The position numbers and the translations under genes were made by a program. Positions 7,531 to 14,456 of a DNA stretch of 16,194 bases are shown here, piece by piece. The notes beneath the pieces were generated by a model, which was given only the letters and a program-made list of their open reading frames with translations, searched no databases and was not told the DNA's origin. Source of the DNA: Microbacteriaceae bacterium UBA4731 (GTDB lineage: Bacteria; Actinomycetota; Actinomycetes; Actinomycetales; Microbacteriaceae); contig DHJB01000069.1 in NCBI GenBank assembly GCA_002404115.1, positions 20,844 to 37,037 on the forward strand. Reading direction: 5' to 3'. Every line of letters begins with the position of its first letter. The first letter of the stretch is position 1.

Positions 7531-7595
7531 CCCGCGAAACTGCAGTTGTGCGCGGTATGAGTGCGTTTTAGCGACCACAACTGCGTTTTCGCGAG
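7531..7595. repeat. 65-nt imperfect palindrome with three related 12-mers
   Basis: Arms 7531-7550 and 7576-7595 pair at 17 of 20 positions around a 25-nt loop. Three related 12-mers lie inside: minus-strand CGCGAAAACGCA (7593-7582), CGCTAAAACGCA (7573-7562), and plus-strand CGCGAAACTGCA (7533-7544). The element lies between convergent genes and could terminate the amidohydrolase transcript. The internal repetition looks more like a dispersed intergenic repeat family than a plain terminator. Confidence 0.6.
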
Positions 7596-7610
7596 GGGTA
7601 TTCGCGGGAT

Positions 7611-7658
7611 GACCGAAGCCCCGGCCTCCGCAGGATCGCGGCGGCCGGGGCTCTGGTC
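7611..7658 (-). terminator. Hairpin terminator after the surface-protein gene
   Basis: AGCCCCGGCC (7617-7626) pairs with GGCCGGGGCT (7643-7652). The stem continues inward as CCGC/GCGG around a 6-nt loop, and outward through GACC/GGTC. It starts about 25 nt beyond the stop of the minus-strand LPXTG gene and has no U-tract. Confidence 0.55.
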
Positions 7659-7676
7659 AGTCGGGGAAGCGGGGCC

Positions 7677-9203
7677 TCAGTTCCTCAGGTGCGGTCCGTC
7701 GGCTGATCCCTGTTTCGGCCGGCTCGTCGGGCCGTTGCCCGCTCTCGATGCGAGGCCGTCGTGCAGGCCGGACGTCAGGCCGGCCAACGGTCGACGCACC
7801 AGGCGCGTGCGACCCAGCCCGAACACTCCGGCTCCGGCCAGGCAGAGCAGCACGGCCAGGAAGCCGAGCCCCCCGTCGTTGCTGCCGGTGGACGGCAGCA
7901 CGGTCGTGTGAGCCGCCGCCGTCACGACGGCCGTCACCGGAGCGACAACGGCCGGTTCCACGACCGGATCCACAACCTCGACGACCGGATCGACCGCCGG
8001 ATCTGCGGGTGGGTCAACGATCGGGTCCACTGCAGGATCTGCGGGTGGGTCCACCACCGGGTCAACGGGCGGGTCCACCACCGGGTCTACCGGCGGGTCG
8101 ACCGGCACCACAATCGGGTCCGGGGGAGTGACCGGGCAAGGTTCGTCGTTGACCGGGAACTCCTGCGTCACCGTCGGGGAGAGTTCGCCGCCGAAGCTCA
8201 GGACGAACCCGGTCGCAGCGGTGGCCGTGACAACGAGGACGGTCCCGCCGTCGGCATCCACGTACGAGGTCTTCGCGTAGACGACGCCCTCGATCACAGC
8301 CGGATCCGTCAGGACCTCGTTGTCGGGACCGCACGCGTCCTGGAAGGCGACCGGCGGAACGACGACGACGACGTCCGGTGCCGGAACCACCGCACAGTCG
8401 ACCGGGGCGGTGAAGGTGAAGGTCCACGCGGGGGAGCCTGTCACGACGAATCCGGAATCGGCCACGGCGGTCACGGTGTACGGGACGCCGAACTGCATGT
8501 TCGCGGGCTCACCCGTGAACGCCTCGGCGCTGCTGCCGGCCCATGACCAGGAGCCGTTCGGGAAATCGGATAGAGCGAGACCGGCCGGGGCGTCACAGGT
8601 GGCCTGGCTGAAGCCAGGTTCCGGAACCGGAATCTTCACCGGTACCACGGCGCAGGGTTCATTCGTGAGCTGGAAGTGCCACTCTGTGACCGTCCCGGGC
8701 GGGAACGCGTAGTCGGCCGCGGGCGTCAGGAAGATATCGCCCCCGGTTCCGCTGAAGCTATAGCCGGTGCCATCCGCCGGGATGACGATCGAGTCGTTCT
8801 CCGTTCCGCACGAGTCGAGCATGCTGGCCGCCGGGGGCGTGACGATCGTGGGCTCCGGGCTCGGCGGCTGGGCGGGAAGGACGCATCCGTTGTCGAGGAT
8901 CTGCTGACCCGTTGCCCCCCAGCCGAACAACGTCGCCAGGTTCTGGCCTGGGAAGGTGCCGAAGGCGGGAATGATGTCCGCATCGTGCTGGGTGGTGTGT
9001 CCCTCCCGCACGACAGCGTCATCGTCAATGTCGCGCAGGAGATTCCACCCGCTCGCTGCCGTGTCGGGCGGAGTCGCGTGGCACAACGTGACGGGAATGT
9101 TCGCTGCGCTGGACGGGGCGGCTGCCCCAACGAGTGCCAGTCCAACGGCCAGGAGCGCGGTCGTACAGACCGCGATCGCCCTGTTCAAACGATGGATTTT
9201 CAT
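7677..9203 (-). CDS. LPXTG cell-wall-anchored surface protein with Pro/Asp stalk
   Basis: A 508-residue secreted protein. Residues 1-34 are a Sec signal peptide (basic start, hydrophobic core, cut near PSSA|A). A conserved N-terminal module follows (VTLCHATPPDT...HDADIIPAFG...ILDNGC). It is then a series of Cys-containing beta-rich segments, each with a DACG/DSCG or NEPC-like end, suggesting disulfide-linked repeat domains. Residues ~360-418 are a DPxVDP-rich stalk. LPSTG is at 436-440, then a hydrophobic span and a basic RTRLVRR. Sortase would cut between T and G and join the protein to peptidoglycan. The tail after the membrane span is ~44 residues, far longer than usual. ATG 9203 is chosen for the GAGG 9 nt upstream and the signal peptide. 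Ligand unknown; no sortase gene is nearby. Confidence 0.85.
   Translation of the reverse strand: MKIHRLNRAIAVCTTALLAVGLALVGAAAPSSAANIPVTLCHATPPDTAASGWNLLRDIDDDAVVREGHTTQHDADIIPAFGTFPGQNLATLFGWGATGQQILDNGCVLPAQPPSPEPTIVTPPAASMLDSCGTENDSIVIPADGTGYSFSGTGGDIFLTPAADYAFPPGTVTEWHFQLTNEPCAVVPVKIPVPEPGFSQATCDAPAGLALSDFPNGSWSWAGSSAEAFTGEPANMQFGVPYTVTAVADSGFVVTGSPAWTFTFTAPVDCAVVPAPDVVVVVPPVAFQDACGPDNEVLTDPAVIEGVVYAKTSYVDADGGTVLVVTATAATGFVLSFGGELSPTVTQEFPVNDEPCPVTPPDPIVVPVDPPVDPVVDPPVDPVVDPPADPAVDPIVDPPADPAVDPVVEVVDPVVEPAVVAPVTAVVTAAAHTTVLPSTGSNDGGLGFLAVLLCLAGAGVFGLGRTRLVRRPLAGLTSGLHDGLASRAGNGPTSRPKQGSADGPHLRN
7965..8125 (-). repeat. In-gene repeat encoding the Pro/Asp/Val stalk
   Basis: Near-repeats of a 12-21 bp unit encode (V/A)DPP(V/A)DP(V/A)VDP-type sequence. 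The nearly identical nucleotide copies (for example gatctgcgggtgggtc at 8000 and again about 36 nt on) suggest recent slippage or recombination. Copy number is a likely source of strain variation. Confidence 0.7.
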
Positions 9204-9711
9204 ACTGCTGACCTCAAATGGATTCGGGAATATCCTGATGTCGTGCGGAAGGCCTGGCGAAAGGCATGCGTCAGGGCGCCGTGGCGGCGCGCTCATTTCA
9301 CCGGGGTCGCGGAGGGCCGGTAACCGGGCGCGACGAAACCGTCTGTCCAACCGATGTTTGCGGCCGGGTGAGGCGGTCGAACCTGTCGATTAACGCAATC
9401 GTGTATGCGGAGAGAACCGCGGGGGAGTGTGGCTTACCGGGGCGTCCTGCAGTCGGTGCGGTCGCGACGGCGCCTGACCTTTCGGGATGGGTTCATTGGT
9501 GACTCTCCTTTCGGGTCAGAGTTATGTCACAACGCCAGCAAAGCAGTCCGGAATGCCCCCTGACAAGGCAATGTGCACCGAAACTGAGCGTTGCTCACCC
9601 CCAATCTGAGGCACACTCAGTTCTGCGGCGAACGCGGACGACCGCCGCTCGGCATGAGAATCAGCCACACCCCGAACGCTCCCCGGTGCTAATCTGACGC
9701 CGACCGGAGAG
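9204..9711. other. 508-bp divergent intergenic region (surface protein / RPH-like enzyme)
   Basis: No full-size gene is supported here. Towards the surface gene there is a long leader with GC-rich hairpins: GCGCCG-TGG-CGGCGC at 9276-9290, and an outer GTCGCG/CGCGAC stem at 9306-9334 enclosing CCGG-TAA-CCGG. A possible minicistron lies at 9434-9496. Towards the RPH-like gene there is an inverted repeat AACTGAGCG / CACTCAGTT (9582-9590 / 9614-9622, 8 of 9 matching) and a -10-like TAATCT at 9690-9695. Confidence 0.5.
9434..9496 (-). CDS. Possible 20-residue Arg-rich leader peptide
   Basis: On the minus strand GAAAGGAG is spaced well before an ATG at 9496. The frame reads 20 codons (MNPSRKVRRR...CRTPR) to TAA at 9434. 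Nearly half the residues are Arg or Lys. It lies about 230 nt upstream of the LPXTG gene in the same direction. A weak -10 (CATAAC, 9526-9521) would start the RNA just before the SD. The SD quality is the main evidence; the peptide resembles nothing I know. It could be a leader ORF, the start of a decayed gene, or chance. Confidence 0.3.
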   Translation of the reverse strand: MNPSRKVRRRRDRTDCRTPR

Positions 9712-9740
9712 ATGGATCCACGGTCGATGCCTCGAGGAGG
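9690..9740 (+). promoter_or_regulatory. -10 box and Shine-Dalgarno for the RPH-like gene
   Basis: TAATCT at 9690-9695 fits an actinobacterial -10, with a start near 9702. GAGGAGG at 9734-9740 is a full-strength SD, 7 nt before ATG 9748. That spacing decides the start; ATGs at 9712, 9727 and 9742 are in frame but poorly placed. Confidence 0.5.
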
Positions 9741-9747
9741 CATGCGA

Positions 9748-12438
9748 ATGAAACACACGCGAGAACACCAGGAACCCGAGCCCCGACGCGGACTGATCAT
9801 CGACCTGGCCGGCATCGAGGCGAACATGATGCCCGACGTTGGCGGCAAGGCCGCGCAGTTGGGTGTGCTCACGAACGCCGGTCTGCCCGTCCCGTCCGGA
9901 TTCTGCGTGACGACAATGGCCTACCGGCGGGTGGCGGGCCCGGCCGGGGTGCACGATCTGCTCGCAACCGCACCGACGGCCGACCCTCACGGTCTCGCCC
10001 GCACCGTGCGGGAGCTCGTCCTCCACGCTCCCGTCCCCGCCGAGATCGGTGCTGCGGTCGTGGGGGCTTACAGGGCGCTCGGGCCTGACCTGCCCGTCGC
10101 GGTTCGGTCATCAGCCACCGCCGAAGATCTGCCATTCGCGAGCTTCGCCGGCCAGCAGGACACGTTCCTCAACGTCATCGGCGCCGACGCCGTGCTCGCG
10201 GCCGTTCGCCGGTGCTGGGCGTCCCTCTGGACCGACCGGGCGGTCGCCTACCGGATGAGCAATGGGATCGACCACGGAGCCGTTTCGATCGCCGTCGTTG
10301 TGCAGGTCATGGTCGACGCGGCCGTCGCCGGTGTACTGTTCACAGCGAATCCGGTCACTGGCAGACGCCACGAAGTCGTGATCGACGCAAGTCCCGGACT
10401 CGGGGAGGCTGTTGTCTCGGGTGCCGTCAATCCCGACCATTTCGTGGTTGACGGCGACACCAGACGGATCAGCCAGCGCGTGATCGGAGACAAGCGCCTG
10501 ATTATCCGCGGGAGCCCGGGCGGCGGAACGGTGCGGATCGACCGAGAAGCGGACGGCGACGCGGCATGCCTGGATGATCGCCAGGTTCGGCAGCTCGCCG
10601 TTCTGGGTCGGCAGGTCGAAACCCTCTACGGGGCACCGCAGGATGCCGAATGGGCGATCGACGTCAACGGGAAGCTCTGGCTGACCCAGGCCAGACCGAT
10701 CACGACGCTCTATCCGCTGCCGTCCCGGGCGCACGCCGGCGCGGGAACCCGCGTCTATCTCTGTGCCAGCCTCGCGCAGGGCCTCACCCGGCCGATCACC
10801 CCGATGGGCCTCGCCGGCTTCCGGATGCTTGCCACGAACATCGCCAGGGCCGCCCGCTTCGAGGTGCCCGAGCCGTTGAACGGCCCGCGTGCCTACGCGG
10901 AGGCCGGGCAACGGTTCTTCGTCGACCTGACGCCGGCCCTGCGCAGCAGGACCGGCCGTGACATCGTCCCCAAGGTCTTCGACGTGATGGAGGCGCGGTC
11001 AGCCGCCGTTCTCCGCAGCCTCTTCGACGACCCCCGGTTCTCCGTGGTCACCACGTCGCGATGGCCGTTCCTCCGACGTATCGGACCGGTCGCGGCTCGC
11101 GCCGGTCTTCCGCTCCAGTTGCTGCGGGCGGCAATCCGGCCGGCGGCCGCCCTGCGCCGCGTCAATCTCGCGATTGCGCGCCTCACCGCGGCACTGAAGG
11201 TCCCCGACTCGGCGACACCGGTGCAGCGTCTGGCCCACGCCGAACGCATCCTGGGCCGGGAGCTGTTCCCGATCCTGCCGGCCATCCTGCCGCTCCCGGC
11301 CCTCGGCTTCGCGATGCTCGGCCTGGCCCGCAGGCTCCTCGGCGACCTGGCCGAACCGGGGGAGCTGCAAACCGTGCTCCGTGGGCTCCCGCACAACGTG
11401 ACGACGGAGATGGACCTTGCGCTCTGGCACCTCGCAACACGGATCCGCGGCGACGCTGACGCGGCGCGTGCCTTCACTGACGAATCGGTTGAGGAGCTCA
11501 CCCGCCGATACCTGAGCGGCGCGCTTCCGGGCGGCGCCCAGTCCGGACTCGAGGGCTTTCTGCGCCGTTATGGTCATCGGGCCGTGGCCGAGATCGACCT
11601 CGGGATGCCCCGCTGGCGGGACGACCCTACCCACATCGTGGGCGTCCTGGCCAACTATCTCCTGCTGACCGACCCGGATGCGGCGCCGGACAAACAGTTC
11701 GAGTCGGCCGCCCGGCAGGCGGACGAGCAGGTGGCGCGGCTGGTGGCGAAGGCCAGCGGCCGCGGCCGACTGCGCGGACATCTCGTACGGCTGGCGCTGA
11801 AACGCACGCGGCAATTGGCCGGATCGCGGGAACTCCCCAAGTACTACCTCGTTGTGGCCCTGGCGGCGGTGCGCGAGCAGCTCGCCCTCGTCGGCACTGA
11901 GCTGGCGGCCGTCGGGACTATCGCCGCCGGCGACGACGTGTTCTTCCTCGATCTTGTGGAAGCGCGCCAGGGGCTCGGCGGAACCGACCTTCGTGGGCTC
12001 GTCGAGAAGCGGCGGGAGGACTACCGTCAGGAACTCCGCCGCCGACACATTCCGCGCATCCTGATATCGGACGGCACCGAACCGGAAACCCTGCTCGCAG
12101 CGGGCGCGGCGCGCTCAGACGGCGCCCTCGTTGGCAGTCCGGCATCCGCCGGGGTGGTCACCGGGACGGCGCGGGTGATCCTGGATCCGGTCGGCGCGCG
12201 CCTGGAACCCGGTGAGATCCTCGTGGCGCCGTCGACCGACCCCGGCTGGACGCCGCTGTTCCTGACGGCCGGGGGACTCGTGATGGAGATGGGCGGGGCC
12301 AACTCGCATGGCGCCGTCGTCGCCCGGGAATACGGGATCCCGGCCGTTGTCGGCGTGCCACTGGCCACGACCCGCCTGGTCACGGGCCAGCGGATCACCG
12401 TCGACGGGGCGGCAGGCACCGTGACGCCGGCCCCGTGA
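9748..12438 (+). CDS. Rifampin phosphotransferase-like PEP-synthase-family enzyme
   Basis: An 896-residue three-domain phosphotransferase. Residues ~1-320 are the ATP-grasp/PPDK N-terminal domain: GGKAAQLG, VAVRSSATAEDLPFASFAGQ, and EWAID...LTQARPIT at its end. Residues ~320-770 are the large helical middle domain. Residues ~785-896 are the swivelling phosphohistidine domain, with His854 in GGANSHGAVVAREYGIPAVVG. In this superfamily ATP phosphorylates the His, which passes phosphate to the substrate. Middle-domain segments (MDLALWHLA, AEIDLG.PRW, LPKYY, PRIL.SDG) resemble rifampin phosphotransferase of Listeria more than true PEP synthase, so an antibiotic or similar acceptor is plausible. 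Classical PEP synthase (ppsA) is the alternative, as is an RPH paralogue with another substrate. It is transcribed alone, divergent from the surface protein. Confidence 0.85.
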   Translation: MKHTREHQEPEPRRGLIIDLAGIEANMMPDVGGKAAQLGVLTNAGLPVPSGFCVTTMAYRRVAGPAGVHDLLATAPTADPHGLARTVRELVLHAPVPAEIGAAVVGAYRALGPDLPVAVRSSATAEDLPFASFAGQQDTFLNVIGADAVLAAVRRCWASLWTDRAVAYRMSNGIDHGAVSIAVVVQVMVDAAVAGVLFTANPVTGRRHEVVIDASPGLGEAVVSGAVNPDHFVVDGDTRRISQRVIGDKRLIIRGSPGGGTVRIDREADGDAACLDDRQVRQLAVLGRQVETLYGAPQDAEWAIDVNGKLWLTQARPITTLYPLPSRAHAGAGTRVYLCASLAQGLTRPITPMGLAGFRMLATNIARAARFEVPEPLNGPRAYAEAGQRFFVDLTPALRSRTGRDIVPKVFDVMEARSAAVLRSLFDDPRFSVVTTSRWPFLRRIGPVAARAGLPLQLLRAAIRPAAALRRVNLAIARLTAALKVPDSATPVQRLAHAERILGRELFPILPAILPLPALGFAMLGLARRLLGDLAEPGELQTVLRGLPHNVTTEMDLALWHLATRIRGDADAARAFTDESVEELTRRYLSGALPGGAQSGLEGFLRRYGHRAVAEIDLGMPRWRDDPTHIVGVLANYLLLTDPDAAPDKQFESAARQADEQVARLVAKASGRGRLRGHLVRLALKRTRQLAGSRELPKYYLVVALAAVREQLALVGTELAAVGTIAAGDDVFFLDLVEARQGLGGTDLRGLVEKRREDYRQELRRRHIPRILISDGTEPETLLAAGAARSDGALVGSPASAGVVTGTARVILDPVGARLEPGEILVAPSTDPGWTPLFLTAGGLVMEMGGANSHGAVVAREYGIPAVVGVPLATTRLVTGQRITVDGAAGTVTPAP

Positions 12439-12465
12439 GGTGGCGGCGACCTGGATTCCGCGATA

Positions 12466-12539
12466 TGGAGGGGATGACGGGAATCGAACCCGCGCCATCA
12501 GTTTGGAAAACTGAGGCTCTACCATTGAGCTACATCCCC
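12466..12539 (-). tRNA. tRNA-Gly (anticodon UCC), CCA encoded
   Basis: The minus strand folds as a complete cloverleaf. The acceptor arm is GGGGATG with CATCCCC, the D-arm has AGCTCAATGGTAGAGC, and the anticodon stem TCAGT/ACTGA holds the loop TTTCCAA (anticodon TCC). The T-arm is GCGGG-TTCGATT-CCCGT. Discriminator U is at 12469 and the encoded CCA at 12468-12466. It reads GGA codons (GGG by wobble). It converges on the RPH-like gene end and diverges from tRNA-Pro. Confidence 0.97.
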
Positions 12540-12543
12540 AAGC

Positions 12544-12557
12544 GCCCTTCGCAGGGC
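12544..12557 (-). other. Small hairpin in the tRNA-Gly precursor leader
   Basis: GCCCT-TCGC-AGGGC forms a 5-bp stem with a 4-nt loop, starting 5 nt before the mature 5' end of tRNA-Gly. A weak minus-strand -10 (TACGCT, 12571-12566) would start RNA at about this hairpin. It may be a precursor structure or chance. Confidence 0.3.
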
Positions 12558-12608
12558 ACTCGAATAGCGTAGTACAGGTTGGCTCGCCATCGCTGCACAA
12601 GCAGGCGC

Positions 12609-12636
12609 GGTGACCTGCGGAGCTGTGCACTAGACT
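12609..12636 (+). promoter_or_regulatory. Promoter for tRNA-Pro (and possibly tig)
   Basis: TAGACT at 12631-12636 is a good -10, and GGTGAC at 12609-12614 is a modest -35, 16 bp away. RNA would start near 12643, giving a ~70-nt tRNA precursor leader. That leader holds a CGCGAG/CTCGCG hairpin at 12658-12676. Confidence 0.45.
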
Positions 12637-12712
12637 TACCGAGGTCAATCGGCCAGCCGCGAGGAGATTTCTCGCGTCAACCGAAGGGCCCCAACGGGTT
12701 GAGATGGCGATC

Positions 12713-12789
12713 CGGGGCGTAGCTCAGCTTGGTAGAGCGCTCGGTTTGGGACCGAGAGGTCGCAGGTTCGAATCCTGTCGCCCCGACCA
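12713..12789 (+). tRNA. tRNA-Pro (anticodon UGG), CCA encoded
   Basis: A complete cloverleaf. The acceptor arm is CGGGGCG with CGCCCCG, the D-arm AGCTCAGCTTGGTAGAGC, and the anticodon stem CTCGG/CCGAG holds the loop TTTGGGA (anticodon TGG, with G37 typical of tRNA-Pro). The T-arm is GCAGG-TTCGAAT-CCTGT. Discriminator A and CCA are encoded to 12789. It lies 42 nt before the tig start, with no terminator visible between them. Confidence 0.97.
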
Positions 12790-12831
12790 TTCACCCCCCA
12801 GCAAACGTTCGAATACAGGAGAGTCCCCTAC

Positions 12832-14217
12832 GTGAAGTCAACTGTCGAAAAGCTGAGCCCCACGCGCGCCAAGCTCACCATCACGGTGACGCCGGACGAG
12901 CTCAAGCCCAGTATCACCCACGCCTACGGCCACATCGCCGAGGGCATCAACATCCCCGGCTTCCGCAAGGGCAAGGTGCCGCCGGCGATCATCGACCAGC
13001 GCGTCGGCAAGTCCGGCGTGCTGGAGCACGCCGTCAACGAGAGCCTCGACGGTTTCTACCGCAAGGTTGTCGAAGAGCACAAGCTGCGCCCGCTGGGCCG
13101 GCCCGAAGCCGACATCGTGGCATGGCCGAGCGACAAGGACTTCTCCGGAGACCTTGAACTCGCCATCGAGGTTGACGTTCGTCCCGAGATCGAGCTGCCC
13201 AGCTACGAGGGCATCAAGCTCACCGTCGACGCCGTCGAGGTGTCCGACGAAGAGGTCGCAGAGGAGCTCGACAACCTGCGCAGCCGCTTCGGCACGCTCG
13301 TCACCGTCGACCGCCCGGCCAAGACCGGCGACTTCGCGCAGATCGACCTGGTCGCATCCATCAACGGTGTCGAGGTCGACACCGCCAGCGGGATCTCCTA
13401 CGAGATCGGCTCAGGCGACCTGATCGAGGGCATCGACGAGGCGCTCGACTCGCTCAGCGCCGGCGAGACCACCACCTTCAACTCGAAGCTCATGGGCGGC
13501 GACCACGAGGGTGAGACCGCTGAGATCGTCGTCACCGTCATCGCCGTCAAGGAGCGCGAGCTTCCGCCCATCGACGACGACTTCGCACAGATCGCCAGCG
13601 AATTCGACACCATCGCCGAGTTGACCGAAAGCCTCAAGGCCCAGGTCGAGCGCTCGAAGGTCTTCGGCCAGGGCAGCCAGGCTCGTGACCTTCTCGTCGA
13701 GCAGCTGCTCGAATCGGTCGAGGTTCCGATCCCCGCCGCGATCATCGAAGACGAGGTGAACCGTCACCTCGAGGGTGAGAGCCGCCTCGAGGACGACGAG
13801 CACCGCGCCGAGGTCACCGCGTCCAGCGAGAAGACGTTCCGCCAGCAGATCCTGCTCGACACCATCGCAGAGGCCGAGAAGGTCCAGGTCAGCCAGGACG
13901 AGCTCACCCAGTACCTGATCCAAGGTGCATCGCAGTACGGCATGGACCCGAGCGAGTTCGTCCAGGCCCTCAGCACCAACGGCCAGATCCCGTCGATGGT
14001 CGCCGAGGTTGCCCGTAACAAGGCCCTCGCGATCGCCCTCGGCAAGGCGGAGGTCGTCGACTCCAACGGCAAGAAGGTCGACCTCTCCGCGTTCACCGCG
14101 GCCGTCGACGACAGCGACGAGTCCGAAGCGACGGATGAGGACGCTGACGACGACGAGTCGACAGAGGCCCCTGAGGCAACGGCCAAGCCGAAGAAGAAGG
14201 CCGCCGCCAAGAAGTAG
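12832..14217 (+). CDS. tig: Trigger factor, ribosome-bound chaperone and peptidyl-prolyl isomerase
   Basis: A 461-residue chaperone that docks at the ribosomal exit tunnel and shields nascent chains. The N-terminal ribosome-binding domain carries the signature GFRKGK at 43-48. The FKBP-type isomerase domain is at ~155-240 ([12 protein letters not shown]...[12 protein letters not shown]). A helical substrate-binding domain runs to ~425, followed by a low-complexity acidic stretch and a Lys/Ala tail ending in KKKAAAKK, as in many actinobacterial trigger factors. The start is GTG 12832, with AGGAGAG 9 nt upstream. It sits between tRNA-Pro and clpP1, the usual tig-clpP-clpX order. Confidence 0.97.
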   Translation: MKSTVEKLSPTRAKLTITVTPDELKPSITHAYGHIAEGINIPGFRKGKVPPAIIDQRVGKSGVLEHAVNESLDGFYRKVVEEHKLRPLGRPEADIVAWPSDKDFSGDLELAIEVDVRPEIELPSYEGIKLTVDAVEVSDEEVAEELDNLRSRFGTLVTVDRPAKTGDFAQIDLVASINGVEVDTASGISYEIGSGDLIEGIDEALDSLSAGETTTFNSKLMGGDHEGETAEIVVTVIAVKERELPPIDDDFAQIASEFDTIAELTESLKAQVERSKVFGQGSQARDLLVEQLLESVEVPIPAAIIEDEVNRHLEGESRLEDDEHRAEVTASSEKTFRQQILLDTIAEAEKVQVSQDELTQYLIQGASQYGMDPSEFVQALSTNGQIPSMVAEVARNKALAIALGKAEVVDSNGKKVDLSAFTAAVDDSDESEATDEDADDDESTEAPEATAKPKKKAAAKK

Positions 14218-14232
14218 CACCACACGCACGCA

Positions 14233-14268
14233 GAATGGGCCGGACGTCACCAGACATCCGGCCCGTTC
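14233..14268 (+). terminator. Hairpin terminator after tig
   Basis: GAATGGGCCGGA (14233-14244) pairs with TCCGGCCCGTTC (14257-14268), with one T-G wobble, around a 12-nt loop. It begins 16 nt after the tig stop and is followed only by a short TTCG. This separates tig from the clpP operon. Confidence 0.75.
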
Positions 14269-14303
14269 TTCGTCCGGCCCCTCGCTTTGTGCGCCGCGCC
14301 CGG

Positions 14304-14384
14304 CGAATTCGACGGAGATTTTGCCCGCCGACGCGCGTCGGAGGCGTCCAGGCCTTGATTTTCACAAAATCTCCGTCGAATTCG
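14304..14384. repeat. 81-bp element: perfect 20-bp inverted repeats around a 41-bp core
   Basis: Arms 14304-14323 and 14365-14384 are exact reverse complements (cgaattcgacggagattttg). The core contains a perfect 14-bp palindrome, CCGACGCGCGTCGG, at 14328-14341. A second hairpin GATTTT-CAC-AAAATC (14357-14371) overlaps the right arm, so two mutually exclusive folds are possible. It sits between the tig terminator and the clpP1 promoter. Candidates are a MITE-like or dispersed repeat, a second terminator, or a regulatory RNA switch. Confidence 0.7.
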
Positions 14385-14413
14385 GTCGCAGAGGCCCACG
14401 GGCGGCGCCGCGC

Positions 14414-14431
14414 AATCTGCCGAGGGCGAAC
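14414..14431 (+). promoter_or_regulatory. Candidate ClgR box upstream of clpP1
   Basis: The 18-mer AATCTGCCGAGGGCGAAC matches the corynebacterial ClgR consensus WNNWCGCYNANRGCGWWS at 16 of 18 positions. The GTTCGC half-site on the minus strand is intact. It lies about 35 bp upstream of the -10, the usual place for an activator. ClgR activates clpP and clpC in actinobacteria. Confidence 0.5.
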
Positions 14432-14456
14432 AGAGCGATTCTGACGCGCAGGCTCC

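Noticed and set aside
9204..9350. Extending the LPXTG protein upstream to the ATG at 9350
   Set aside because: It would put 49 Pro/Arg-rich residues before a good signal peptide, and ATG 9203 has its own GAGG ribosome site.
9204..9747. Rifamycin-associated element upstream of the RPH-like gene
   Set aside because: I looked for the GGGGCTTGC...GCAAG-type palindrome on both strands and found no match.
10999..12048. A 349-codon minus-strand frame inside the RPH-like gene
   Set aside because: It is a shadow of the codon structure on the other strand, without an SD or any known motif.
12541..12712. Attachment site or integrase remnant at the paired tRNA genes
   Set aside because: No duplicate of either tRNA 3' end is seen elsewhere in the window, and there is no integrase-like frame.
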